Source: a virus. From it: a stretch of 51,635 nucleotides of DNA. The stretch spans positions 1 through 51,635 of the IMG/VR virus record IMGVR_UViG_3300033388_001284; one strand, given 5' to 3'. Below the pieces are notes generated by a model, which saw nothing but the letters and a program-made list of their open reading frames with translations, was not told where the DNA came from and ran no database searches. The stretch's first letter is position 1. Every line of letters starts with the position of its first letter. A program made the translations under genes and the position numbers. Positions 38,679 through 45,911 of this stretch are shown in pieces.

Positions 38679-38955
38679 GAATATGATGAAGTATAAGTAC
38701 TTCATCATGGCAGGTGTTGCATTCATTGTTTTGGTTATGGCGTTCTTTGTTTATAAACCATTCTTCATTGCCTTAACTGGTATGTTTGGTTTAGCAGGGG
38801 CCGCAGAAGGTGCTAAAGCAATAAACAAAAAGATAAAGGAGCTCGAACGTGAAAGACAGAACATCCGTGGAAATGTTGACGAGAATACTACTAGTGATAA
38901 CCTTTCTTTTGGCCAACGTTTCATTAAGCGCAAAAGAGATAAGCATAACAAATGA
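38653..38955 (+). CDS. Putative inner-membrane spanin (Rz-like)
   Basis: 100 aa: N-terminal membrane helix (KYFIMAGVAFIVLVMAFFVY), a second hydrophobic stretch, then a highly charged helix (INKKIKELERERQNIRGNVD) and a basic tail. Its 3' third overlaps 38849-39268 in another frame, as Rz and Rz1 do. Spans the periplasm in that model. Start at 38653 follows AAGGGG; ATG 38683 is an alternative. Confidence 0.5.
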   Translation: MLNLKKVVKNMMKYKYFIMAGVAFIVLVMAFFVYKPFFIALTGMFGLAGAAEGAKAINKKIKELERERQNIRGNVDENTTSDNLSFGQRFIKRKRDKHNK

Positions 38956-39268
38956 TGATGATCCGGACATCATAGAAGTAAAAATGGATAGACTAACCTA
39001 CTTTCTTGTTACTCCGTTCTTTATGAACGAGGTTGAGATTGTAGATAGTGAACATGAAATAGATAAGAAGATAATTAGATACTATAAAGATAAAGAAGTG
39101 CTATTTGACAAGGTGGTCAAGTTCGCTAACCAGAAGGATATTATGATAAAGGCTTTAGTGATAAGTACGTCGGTAGGTTTTGTGATATCTATAGGACTGA
39201 TAACAGGTGTAATAGTCTACGCTTTGTTACACTATTACACCAATAACAGGATTACTTCTTTCTCTTAA
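38849..39268 (+). CDS. Putative second spanin / exported membrane protein, GTG start
   Basis: 139 aa. GTG 38849 lies 7 bases after AAAGGAG, inside the Rz-like gene. Signal peptide (MLTRILLVITFLLANVSLSA), periplasmic domain with EVKMDRLTYFLVTPFFMNEV and C-terminal membrane helix (ALVISTSVGFVISIGLITGV). A true Rz1 or u-spanin would have a lipobox Cys; none is present. So the topology is N-out, C-anchored, not the standard. It overlaps the convergent gene by 17 bases. Confidence 0.5.
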   Translation: MKDRTSVEMLTRILLVITFLLANVSLSAKEISITNDDDPDIIEVKMDRLTYFLVTPFFMNEVEIVDSEHEIDKKIIRYYKDKEVLFDKVVKFANQKDIMIKALVISTSVGFVISIGLITGVIVYALLHYYTNNRITSFS

Positions 39269-40079
39269 ATATAACCATAGCAAATGATATTGGAGCAAAG
39301 AAGTCCAACACAATTGATGGGAAGAAAGACAATGCAAACTGGATAATAAAGCCTGGTACTTTAATAATTCTGGAGAAGTACTTGTAAGTATTCCCATTAA
39401 CTATATTATCAGAGCTGTCTTTAATTTTAATGATCTCTTTCTTATAATTAGAGATAGTTTTATTTATATTAGCAATTGACAACCTTAATTCGTCAATTCT
39501 CTTTTCGTTAGTCTTGGATGCCGTTCTGAAGGAACTACTCTCAAACATAGTATCAACAGTGTCCATTCTTTTATTTATAGATACCATTTCCTGAAGATAA
39601 GACTGTTTAGTCTCTTTTTGTAGCTGTATCAATTCTTCAATGTCAGACACTTCATTAAGGCTTAAAGTTGTACCTCCCCTTTGATCTATATTGGCATTGG
39701 ACAATGATTTATATTGTCCACCAACTGTTGATATTACAGAATAGAATACCAACAACAACCACACTACTAATATTGTAGACCCTTGAAATCTCTTAAGTAT
39801 TATTTGCCCAGTGTAACGTCTTCTTAGATCTTTATCCCTTTGTTTTCGTTTCTCTAAAACCATCTTGTTAGACTTAATATATAAGGCAATCGCCCCTTCA
39901 AATATAAGGTTTAGGAACAATACATAGATAACTGCTATTACTCCAGACCAGAACCAGTGAATATTATTATACATAAAGAAGTTAAAACTAAAGGCTATAC
40001 TGGCGACCATTGCCAGTGTGCCAATTACCAAGTATGCTATGTCTGTAACCATGCTTATTAACTGTTCTCTATCTTTCAT
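39252..40079 (-). CDS. DUF4407-like coiled-coil membrane protein
   Basis: 275 aa. Membrane helices near residues 10-35, 42-65 and 100-120 (VVWLLLVFYSVISTVGGQYK), then a periplasmic coiled coil (DIEELIQLQKETKQSYLQEM ... RIDELRLSIANINKTISNYK) and a C-terminal helix with FIIQFALSFFPSIVLDFFAP. The pattern fits DUF4407. It is the last gene of the leftward block and overlaps the lysis genes tail to tail by 17 bases. Possible roles: superinfection exclusion or control of lysis. Confidence 0.6.
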   Translation of the reverse strand: MKDREQLISMVTDIAYLVIGTLAMVASIAFSFNFFMYNNIHWFWSGVIAVIYVLFLNLIFEGAIALYIKSNKMVLEKRKQRDKDLRRRYTGQIILKRFQGSTILVVWLLLVFYSVISTVGGQYKSLSNANIDQRGGTTLSLNEVSDIEELIQLQKETKQSYLQEMVSINKRMDTVDTMFESSSFRTASKTNEKRIDELRLSIANINKTISNYKKEIIKIKDSSDNIVNGNTYKYFSRIIKVPGFIIQFALSFFPSIVLDFFAPISFAMVIFKRKK

Positions 40080-40261
40080 CTTTGGTCTCTCTTTCTACGT
40101 TCTGTATCAAACATCGCCATAGCTTCGCATACTATAAGGTAAGGACATCCACAAGTGCAGGTTCTATGCTGTAGGCAATCATGCTCTTCGATTGCCTGTA
40201 TTATATCTTCTTTTATTATATCTTTAGTTAATGTCAGCATTCTAGCTGCAGTTGCTTTCAT
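40076..40261 (-). CDS. Cys-cluster microprotein
   Basis: 61 aa: helix TKDIIKEDIIQAIEEHDC followed by LQHRTCTCGCPYLIVCEAMA. The order helix, C..., CxCxC, C resembles the other Cys-cluster microproteins of this genome. ATGA overlaps on both sides. Function unknown. Confidence 0.6.
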   Translation of the reverse strand: MKATAARMLTLTKDIIKEDIIQAIEEHDCLQHRTCTCGCPYLIVCEAMAMFDTERRKRDQR

Positions 40262-40866
40262 TTTTCACACCCAATTATCAAGTGGCTCATTGGTAATTGT
40301 TCAATCATACGTGTCACTACACCCCAGTCCTCTCTTAACTTATGTGACTTTCTTTGGTTATATATGGTCTTAAGCTGTAAATAGTTAGTTGATATACCCA
40401 TCCACAACTCAAATCCCATAGGCAAGTTTGATATAACACTCATGAATCGTTCATGTGTCTTATCTTCATTGTATAAGGCTATGAAACTATTTACCAGATT
40501 CATGATCCTTTGGTCAACATATCTGTTACAATTGGTAATGTCCAATTGTTGCTTTGTCAGTCTGTGCATTTTAGACTGACTTGACACAATATCAACCCAA
40601 CTATACCTCTGTAATTGGGGTGTTAAGTATTGTGGGTAACAGAAATCAAATTGTACTATGATACCTTTCAGGAAATTGTCGTGTCCTGATCCCGGCTTAC
40701 AGGATGATAACTTGCTGGCTCTGTCAAATTGTGCACTAAATGCTACTACATCAGTTGTATTACTCTCTGTCACGAACCTCTGGGGCCTCCCCACAAACAT
40801 TGGGTAACCTGCTCTGTATAGTGATCCTTCTAATCCAAACACTTCTATGTTAGTTATTTCTGTCAT
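40258..40866 (-). CDS. ThyX-like protein (distant), unknown function
   Basis: 202 aa. YLTPQLQRYSWVDIVSSQSK and MHRL in the middle, and a C-terminal STNYLQLKTIYNQRKSHKLR helix plus WGVVTRMIEQLP, recall the flavin-dependent thymidylate synthase fold (RHR...S..QRY and the 'L..f...R' helix), and similar proteins occur in many phages. The canonical RHRxxS motif is not exact here, so catalysis is doubtful. Follows the primase-polymerase block. Confidence 0.45.
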   Translation of the reverse strand: MTEITNIEVFGLEGSLYRAGYPMFVGRPQRFVTESNTTDVVAFSAQFDRASKLSSCKPGSGHDNFLKGIIVQFDFCYPQYLTPQLQRYSWVDIVSSQSKMHRLTKQQLDITNCNRYVDQRIMNLVNSFIALYNEDKTHERFMSVISNLPMGFELWMGISTNYLQLKTIYNQRKSHKLREDWGVVTRMIEQLPMSHLIIGCEK

Positions 40867-40868
40867 TT

Positions 40869-41141
40869 TTAATCCTTTTTTATATAATTCTTTTCCTCTG
40901 TTCTATTATCATTTTTGTATACGTTACCTATTATATCGTAGTCATACTCCCACATAAAATTCCGTGACAATAACTCCTTTATTGAGTACTCATATGACCT
41001 ATAGTTCATTTCTTTCGGTGGCCAATATTTAACATCATTTATTTTGCCATTGGAAGCTATATCAATCAAAAAATAATTGTGTCCATTTACAGTTTGATTT
41101 AGTTTTATCACGTCACCATCTTTTAGATCACTGTTATACAT
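40869..41141 (-). CDS. Small protein, unknown
   Basis: 90 aa. GDVIKLNQTVNGHNYFLIDI is beta-barrel-like; then WPPKEMNYRSYEYSIKELLS. AGGACGAAG precedes the ATG. The C-terminus is very charged (DNRTEEKNYIKKD). Not recognised. Confidence 0.65.
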   Translation of the reverse strand: MYNSDLKDGDVIKLNQTVNGHNYFLIDIASNGKINDVKYWPPKEMNYRSYEYSIKELLSRNFMWEYDYDIIGNVYKNDNRTEEKNYIKKD

Positions 41142-41319
41142 CTTCGTCCTCCGATAGTTGTTCTAAATTCTTGTTACGACCACCCGGTGGAGCTAAATAT
41201 CTTGAATAATGATGTATTGGGCATTGCTCACAATCTATCGTTGAACAGGGCACATCATCACATTTTTGGTCTTTATACTTATTGAATAGCTCCAATATTT
41301 CAGTAATTATATCCCTCAT
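41134..41319 (-). CDS. Cys-cluster microprotein (KYKDxxC type)
   Basis: 61 aa: ILELFNKYKDQKCDDVPCST, then IDCEQCPIHHY. Same order helix, KYKD, C...C...CxxC as 41316-41492 and 41884-42063, so these are paralogues. Ends in an acidic ELSEDEDV that encodes the next ribosome site (GAGGACGAAG). Confidence 0.6.
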   Translation of the reverse strand: MRDIITEILELFNKYKDQKCDDVPCSTIDCEQCPIHHYSRYLAPPGGRNKNLEQLSEDEDV

Positions 41320-41492
41320 TTCTTTCTCCCAACTACATTTTCTATGGCGATTACTTCGTTACTAGTCCCTTCGATGTTAGAGTATGCTACTAGAGGGCAA
41401 ACACTACAATTTAGCCCATAGCAGGTAACATCAGAACATCTCTTGTCTTTATATCTGTTGTGTAACTTCTTTAGTTCCTTAAACATGTTCAT
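41316..41492 (-). CDS. Cys-cluster microprotein (KYKDxxC type)
   Basis: 58 aa: MFKELKKLHNRYKDKRCSDV, then TCYGLNCSVCPLVAYS. Start overlaps the VRR-NUC stop (ATGA) and its stop overlaps the next start. Four Cys could hold one zinc. Paralogue of the next gene. Confidence 0.6.
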   Translation of the reverse strand: MNMFKELKKLHNRYKDKRCSDVTCYGLNCSVCPLVAYSNIEGTSNEVIAIENVVGRKK

Positions 41493-41902
41493 TTCTTCTT
41501 TTCTCCAAATAAAATATTTAATAATCCCTTATCTTTTAAAGAAGGGCCATACCATAATGACCTCTTCTCTATATCATCCATCTCTTTATAGAACTCGTCA
41601 AATAAGAAGTATTGATTGTCATACCACCCTAGACAAAAAGTTCTTTTGTTTGTTCTGTGATGCTTTCTTAACCATGGCAATTGGCCCTTCCTGTAGTCGA
41701 AGCGGTACACCTCGTCCCTTGCTATCCACTTTATAACCTTCAGTTCTATCCACCCTGTTATAGCAGGATCAAAGTAATATACATCCGGTACGCCAATTGA
41801 CGATCCACCGGTCTCAATACTACAAAATGTCCCTTGATGTATGTCAGAGATCCCCTTTAGTACTCTGTACATCATAGTTTCTGTCATTCTTTCTTTAAAC
41901 AT
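41489..41902 (-). CDS. VRR-NUC / PD-(D/E)XK endonuclease
   Basis: 137 aa from ATG 41902 (GAGGAGAGGACA upstream; an upstream frame to 41950 has no ribosome site). CSIETGGSSIGVPDVYYFDP, then WIELKVIKW (GxPD and ExK) and a C-terminal LGWYDNQYFLFDE. Size and motifs fit stand-alone VRR-NUC or Holliday-junction-resolvase-like nucleases. Lies in the replication block, so branch or primer removal is likely. Confidence 0.75.
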   Translation of the reverse strand: MFKERMTETMMYRVLKGISDIHQGTFCSIETGGSSIGVPDVYYFDPAITGWIELKVIKWIARDEVYRFDYRKGQLPWLRKHHRTNKRTFCLGWYDNQYFLFDEFYKEMDDIEKRSLWYGPSLKDKGLLNILFGEKKK

Positions 41903-42063
41903 TGTCCTCTCCTCTGGGTTCTTATAAAACACATTATGCACTCGGAGCATAACAACTCATTTATCCTCATACACTCTAGGTCTACACAGCGTATATCTTT
42001 GTATTTTTCTATTAGTTCTATCAAAACCTTGTTATCTTCATAAAGCTCTTCTATACCTATCAT
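41884..42063 (-). CDS. Cys-cluster microprotein (KYKDxxC type)
   Basis: 59 aa: LIELIEKYKDIRCVDLECMR, then LLCSECIMC. GGAGGAG precedes ATG 42063 and lies in the 23-bp repeat that also ends the polymerase gene. Overlaps the nuclease start by 19 bases. Unknown role. Confidence 0.6.
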   Translation of the reverse strand: MIGIEELYEDNKVLIELIEKYKDIRCVDLECMRINELLCSECIMCFIRTQRRGQCLKKE

Positions 42064-42065
42064 CT

Positions 42066-42088
42066 TAAAAACTCCTCCGCTCTAGTTT
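42066..42088. repeat. 23-bp direct repeat, copy 1 (ribosome site)
   Basis: Exact copy of 42293-42315, the last codons (TRAEEFL) of the polymerase gene. Here it is non-coding and supplies GGAGGAG for gene 41884-42063. The two copies flank gene 42099-42290. Confidence 0.9.
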
Positions 42089-42098
42089 TCGTTATTCT

Positions 42099-42290
42099 TT
42101 AAGCAAGACTTTCCTCTATATCACTAGCAAAACATCTTATCTCTTCAATCTTACCATTTCTGTCTTTATACTCAACATCAAATACGTTACATTCTTTCTC
42201 TCGACATAACCTCATAATCACCCCATGCACTTTGTGCATTTTAATAAATACTTTGTTGTCTATATCATACTCAAACTCTACTTCTCTCAT
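42099..42290 (-). CDS. Small protein between polymerase and microprotein genes, insertion candidate
   Basis: 63 aa: REVEFEYDIDNKVFIKMHKV, HGVIMRLCREKECNVFDVEY, a small beta protein that resembles phage 'gp' beta-barrels of unknown role. ATGA overlap with the polymerase stop. Flanked on both sides by the same 23-bp sequence, so it looks inserted between the polymerase and its old neighbour. Confidence 0.65.
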   Translation of the reverse strand: MREVEFEYDIDNKVFIKMHKVHGVIMRLCREKECNVFDVEYKDRNGKIEEIRCFASDIEESLA

Positions 42291-44086
42291 CCTAAAAACT
42301 CCTCCGCTCTAGTTTCTGAAACATCCCCCCAATTGTCGCCGACTTCTATATCAGCTCTAATTGGCACTCGTAACTTGACGCATGATTCCATGCAATGTGC
42401 CAGCTCTTTAGTTGCCTCCTTACCTTCTTTTGTTTGTGGTATTGATACATCTAACTCATCGTGAACTGTTAAATGTGGTTTAAGCACATTAAACACTCCA
42501 GCCTTATATGCATCAAGCATTCCTTTCTTCATAACATCAGCAGCAGTGCCTTGTATCAACTTGTTAAGCATCTTATAGTAACCACCGTTATTTCTTATCC
42601 AGTCGTCAACTCTTCCACGTCTTCCTAATAGTGTTACTATATAACCACGTTGCCGGGCATCGTCACCTACAACGTTCATTGTGTGACGTACATAAGGCAT
42701 TTCACTGTGGTACAGATTAACTATTTCCATTCCATGTTCTAGGTCCCAACCATTACTTTCAGCACATTTCTTGGCTCCCATTCCGTACATAGACCCAAAG
42801 TTAACTGCTTTAGCATATTTACGTTCTAGTCCAGTCCACTGCATAACTGTCTTATGGTAGTCAGTCGTTGGATCAGTACAATAGGCATGTCGCAATTGAT
42901 CAGCCCTGTCCCCTTGCGCATAATGGGCTAGTATCCGATACTCAATCTGTGAGTAATCAAGCTTACCCCACAGATGCCCTTCTTCAGGTATATAAGCTGC
43001 TCTACATTCCTTACCAAATCTATCTGCTTTAGAGGGCTGATTCTGCAGGTTGGGATTTGTACCAGAAAATCTTCCAGTTATTGTACCCTTACCATCTTTC
43101 TTTAATGGATGAAACATGCCATGTATTCTTCCATCTATACAAGTGTCAGGATCAAGTAGTATATTCTCAAATACAGAACTAACTACTCTCTTCATCCGCT
43201 TGACTTCTAATATCTCTTTAGCTATTGGGTGAGCTGTTCTCTCAAGAACAACATTGCTTATTGATGGATTCTTTTTATCCGTTGTAGGATAAGGTAATCC
43301 TAAAGAATCAAATATTACCGCCATCTGTTTAGATGAGTTATAATTGAATTCTCCGTATTCGTCAAATAACTTTACTTCCTTTTTACGAATTTCTTTATTG
43401 AACAACGATCTATTATCGGCCACTACATCTTGGTTAACCCTAACACCTTGTTTTCTCATCTGTAACAATAAAGGAGTTAAAGCGATTTCCATATGATAAA
43501 CTTCAAGTAGATTTTGTTCCTTCATACATGCCCATTGTTTCCTGAATATCTCAATAGGTAGTACTGTATCCTCAAGAGCGTATTCTCTAACCATCTCTAA
43601 AGGCATCTTAGATAAATGCTTTCTTGCATCACCTTTCCAACCTTTAGACTCAGCGTACTCAGTTATTCTGGACTTCTTCTTACCTTTATTCAGGTACTTA
43701 AGTGCTAAGTTGTCAAGGGAATAAGATCTTGAATACTCATCTAACAAAGACTCTGCATACTGGACATCGTGCAATTCACCATTGACATTTATCCCGTAAC
43801 CATTCTGGAGCCAGTCGATATCGTAGAGTAGGTTAGCTCCCAATTTCTTATTGTTACCTGCCAATTGTTCTTTAAGGTAGGCAATGTTCTTCTGTTTCCG
43901 TACAGGGTTTGTCTCTTCATGACCTATGTCGTAATATTCTGAGAAACCATCTGTAGTTGTTATTGCGCAACCCAAGATATGTCCGTCTTTTCTGTAGACA
44001 CCGGGCCCTTTGTCAAGTAACAATGGGTCATATGTCTCTATGTCCAGTGATATTACTGGTTGGTTTTTAAGATCTGGATATTTCAT
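42287..44086 (-). CDS. Family A DNA polymerase with 3'-5' exonuclease
   Basis: 599 aa. Exonuclease: VISLDIETYD (residues 10-19), LGANLLYDIDWLQ, YALEDTVLPIEI. Polymerase: motif A GKLDYSQIEYRILAHYAQGD (near 380), motif B RKYAKAVNFGSMYGMG (near 425), motif C LTVHDELDVSI (near 563). No 5'-3' nuclease domain, as in T7-like polymerases. The replicative enzyme of the phage; may ride on the clamp-like protein at 7048-8067. Confidence 0.95.
   Translation of the reverse strand: MKYPDLKNQPVISLDIETYDPLLLDKGPGVYRKDGHILGCAITTTDGFSEYYDIGHEETNPVRKQKNIAYLKEQLAGNNKKLGANLLYDIDWLQNGYGINVNGELHDVQYAESLLDEYSRSYSLDNLALKYLNKGKKKSRITEYAESKGWKGDARKHLSKMPLEMVREYALEDTVLPIEIFRKQWACMKEQNLLEVYHMEIALTPLLLQMRKQGVRVNQDVVADNRSLFNKEIRKKEVKLFDEYGEFNYNSSKQMAVIFDSLGLPYPTTDKKNPSISNVVLERTAHPIAKEILEVKRMKRVVSSVFENILLDPDTCIDGRIHGMFHPLKKDGKGTITGRFSGTNPNLQNQPSKADRFGKECRAAYIPEEGHLWGKLDYSQIEYRILAHYAQGDRADQLRHAYCTDPTTDYHKTVMQWTGLERKYAKAVNFGSMYGMGAKKCAESNGWDLEHGMEIVNLYHSEMPYVRHTMNVVGDDARQRGYIVTLLGRRGRVDDWIRNNGGYYKMLNKLIQGTAADVMKKGMLDAYKAGVFNVLKPHLTVHDELDVSIPQTKEGKEATKELAHCMESCVKLRVPIRADIEVGDNWGDVSETRAEEFLG
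42293..42315. repeat. 23-bp direct repeat, copy 2 (end of polymerase)
   Basis: Coding copy: last codons of the polymerase, including GGAGGAG that serves the overlapping next start. See 42066-42088. Confidence 0.9.
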
Positions 44087-44316
44087 TGGAACACTTCACT
44101 TATGAAGACAAAGGCCATGAAAAGCATCGGTGCTCCTAACAACATTGTGTAAGACATTATCAATGTAACCCTCAGCGTTAAACTTTTAATCTTATATATC
44201 AAACAAATCGGAATAAACATTGTAAGTAGAACTGCTGCCACTGCAAAAGATAATTGTATTATACCTAAAAAGTATACCGTTATTAGTTCTTTTATATACA
44301 TAATTATTTCTGTCAT
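44083..44316 (-). CDS. Small membrane protein
   Basis: 77 aa from ATG 44316 (AGGTGAG three bases upstream). Two helices (FLGIIQLSFAVAAVLLTMFI and MSYTMLLGAPMLFMAFVFI). Lies between helicase and polymerase. Possibly anchors replication to the membrane, by position only. Confidence 0.6.
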   Translation of the reverse strand: MTEIIMYIKELITVYFLGIIQLSFAVAAVLLTMFIPICLIYKIKSLTLRVTLIMSYTMLLGAPMLFMAFVFISEVFQ

Positions 44317-44320
44317 ATAC

Positions 44321-45706
44321 TCACCTATATATCTTATATTCATATTTTGTATCACTATGTACTAAGTACAAGTTTTTCTTTGCTCTGGTAACACCCACGT
44401 AGAACACCCGGTGTTCACTGTCTGGGTTCTTGTTTAAGTTTTCGTGTACCTGTTTTGTTATATTAAGAAGTAGTACAACATTATCTGCTTCCGAGCCCTT
44501 GGTAGCATGTATTGTATTAACCTCTATGGTATAATCGTTAAGTACTCTACCTTTAGTAACAAAGTTTCTTATATGTGTTTTCTTAGCTGCTTCCCACTTA
44601 AACGACATCCACCAAGGTTGCTTGAAACTGAAGTGCTCCTCAAGAACTCTCCTCAACTTTAGATCGTCTTTATCACTGACTATTAAAGTCTTCTGTGCTT
44701 GCTCGTATAATTGAACCATATTCAGGTCTTCTTGTGTTATAGACGGGGAACCTTTATACCTATAAGGATATCCACCGTCCTCAAGCATCTCTTTAACACC
44801 GTTAAGGAACGTGTTATTCCTAGATAGAAACATCCAACTCTCACAATTGTCAAGTGGCAATCCTTTAAGGTTATTCATTGTGTAAACAGCACCATCTTTA
44901 CCGGTTGACTCATAATGTTTCTCTACTCTTTTAGATATCAATTTTGTGATGTTCTTTGACAAGTTAAGAACCGCTCTTGGAAGCCTATAACTCTGTCTAA
45001 GGATCTCTATATCACCATCCAATTCTAAGAAGTAGTTTACATCGGCACCTGACCATTGGTAAATGGCTTGGTCATCATCCCCGGCGACATATATTGTATC
45101 AACATGTTTAAAGGCAGCCCATATCATTCTCCACTGTAACGAAGATAGATCCTGTGCCTCATCGACAATTGCCACCTTGACAGGTACCGCTTCACCATTG
45201 TCAATGAACTGTTCTATTAGATCAGTATAGTCTCTTAATTTCATGTGGTCTTTAAATCGTTTGTAGTTGTGCTTAACAAAGTTATATTTGCTTATATCAA
45301 CGCTGTCTAGATGTGTTCTGGTTGCCGATGGGTTGTTCCTGTGTAGGTCTTGTAGGAACAGATATTTATCATCGTTATGTTTAAGATCTTCTGTGTAGTA
45401 ACCGGTGAAATACATCCCTAGTTTCTTAGAAAACTCTCTATAATGAGATTTCTGTACCATCTCATTCTGTTTGGCTCCCAAAGAGAAGAAAGCCAAACTG
45501 TGTAACGTTCTAAAGTATGGGTAGTCCTTATCGCTACCACCAAACTTCTCTTTGGCTCTCTTCTTCCCCTGATTAACGCCTTCCCTAGTGTAACTAACAA
45601 AGGCTATTTCTTCCTTCTTATATGTTTTTAAAAGCTCCTCCAGTATACTGAGGAGCTTGGTTGTTTTCCCAGTGCCTGGGGGCCCAAAAATTAGGTTAGT
45701 CTGCAT
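44321..45706 (-). CDS. UvrD/PcrA-like SF1 helicase
   Basis: 461 aa from ATG 45706 (GGGAG 7 bases before). Motif I FGPPGTGKTTK, Ia FVSYTREGV, II VDEAQDLS, III AGDDDQAIYQWSGAD, IV LRQSYRLP, V IHATKGSEAD, VI FYVGVTRAKKNLYLV. A compact 3'-5' DNA helicase for replication restart or recombination. Overlaps 45696-45902. Confidence 0.9.
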   Translation of the reverse strand: MQTNLIFGPPGTGKTTKLLSILEELLKTYKKEEIAFVSYTREGVNQGKKRAKEKFGGSDKDYPYFRTLHSLAFFSLGAKQNEMVQKSHYREFSKKLGMYFTGYYTEDLKHNDDKYLFLQDLHRNNPSATRTHLDSVDISKYNFVKHNYKRFKDHMKLRDYTDLIEQFIDNGEAVPVKVAIVDEAQDLSSLQWRMIWAAFKHVDTIYVAGDDDQAIYQWSGADVNYFLELDGDIEILRQSYRLPRAVLNLSKNITKLISKRVEKHYESTGKDGAVYTMNNLKGLPLDNCESWMFLSRNNTFLNGVKEMLEDGGYPYRYKGSPSITQEDLNMVQLYEQAQKTLIVSDKDDLKLRRVLEEHFSFKQPWWMSFKWEAAKKTHIRNFVTKGRVLNDYTIEVNTIHATKGSEADNVVLLLNITKQVHENLNKNPDSEHRVFYVGVTRAKKNLYLVHSDTKYEYKIYR

Positions 45707-45902
45707 ACCTGAACTCCCATTTAGCCTTAGCAATACACTCACTATACAGCGCACATGGTGGTACATAAGGGTTGCTTTCTACTCTATCATGCAAACAATT
45801 ATCACAACACTTTAATTTCTCTATGAAGTCTAAGACCGCCTTATCTTTATCTGAATCGTTAAATAGTACTACTTTATCACCTATCAAAATACCTTGCTTC
45901 AT
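45696..45902 (-). CDS. Cys-cluster microprotein
   Basis: 68 aa: VLFNDSDKDKAVLDFIEKLK, then CCDNCLHDRVES and CALYSEC. Helix, CxxC, Cx5C order like the other members. Between primase and helicase. GAGAGGATT precedes the ATG. Confidence 0.6.
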   Translation of the reverse strand: MKQGILIGDKVVLFNDSDKDKAVLDFIEKLKCCDNCLHDRVESNPYVPPCALYSECIAKAKWEFRYAD

Positions 45903-45911
45903 AATCCTCTC

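Noticed and set aside
39252-40079. Call of superinfection-exclusion protein
   Set aside because: Membrane helices plus coiled coil fit many roles; no specific motif supports this one.
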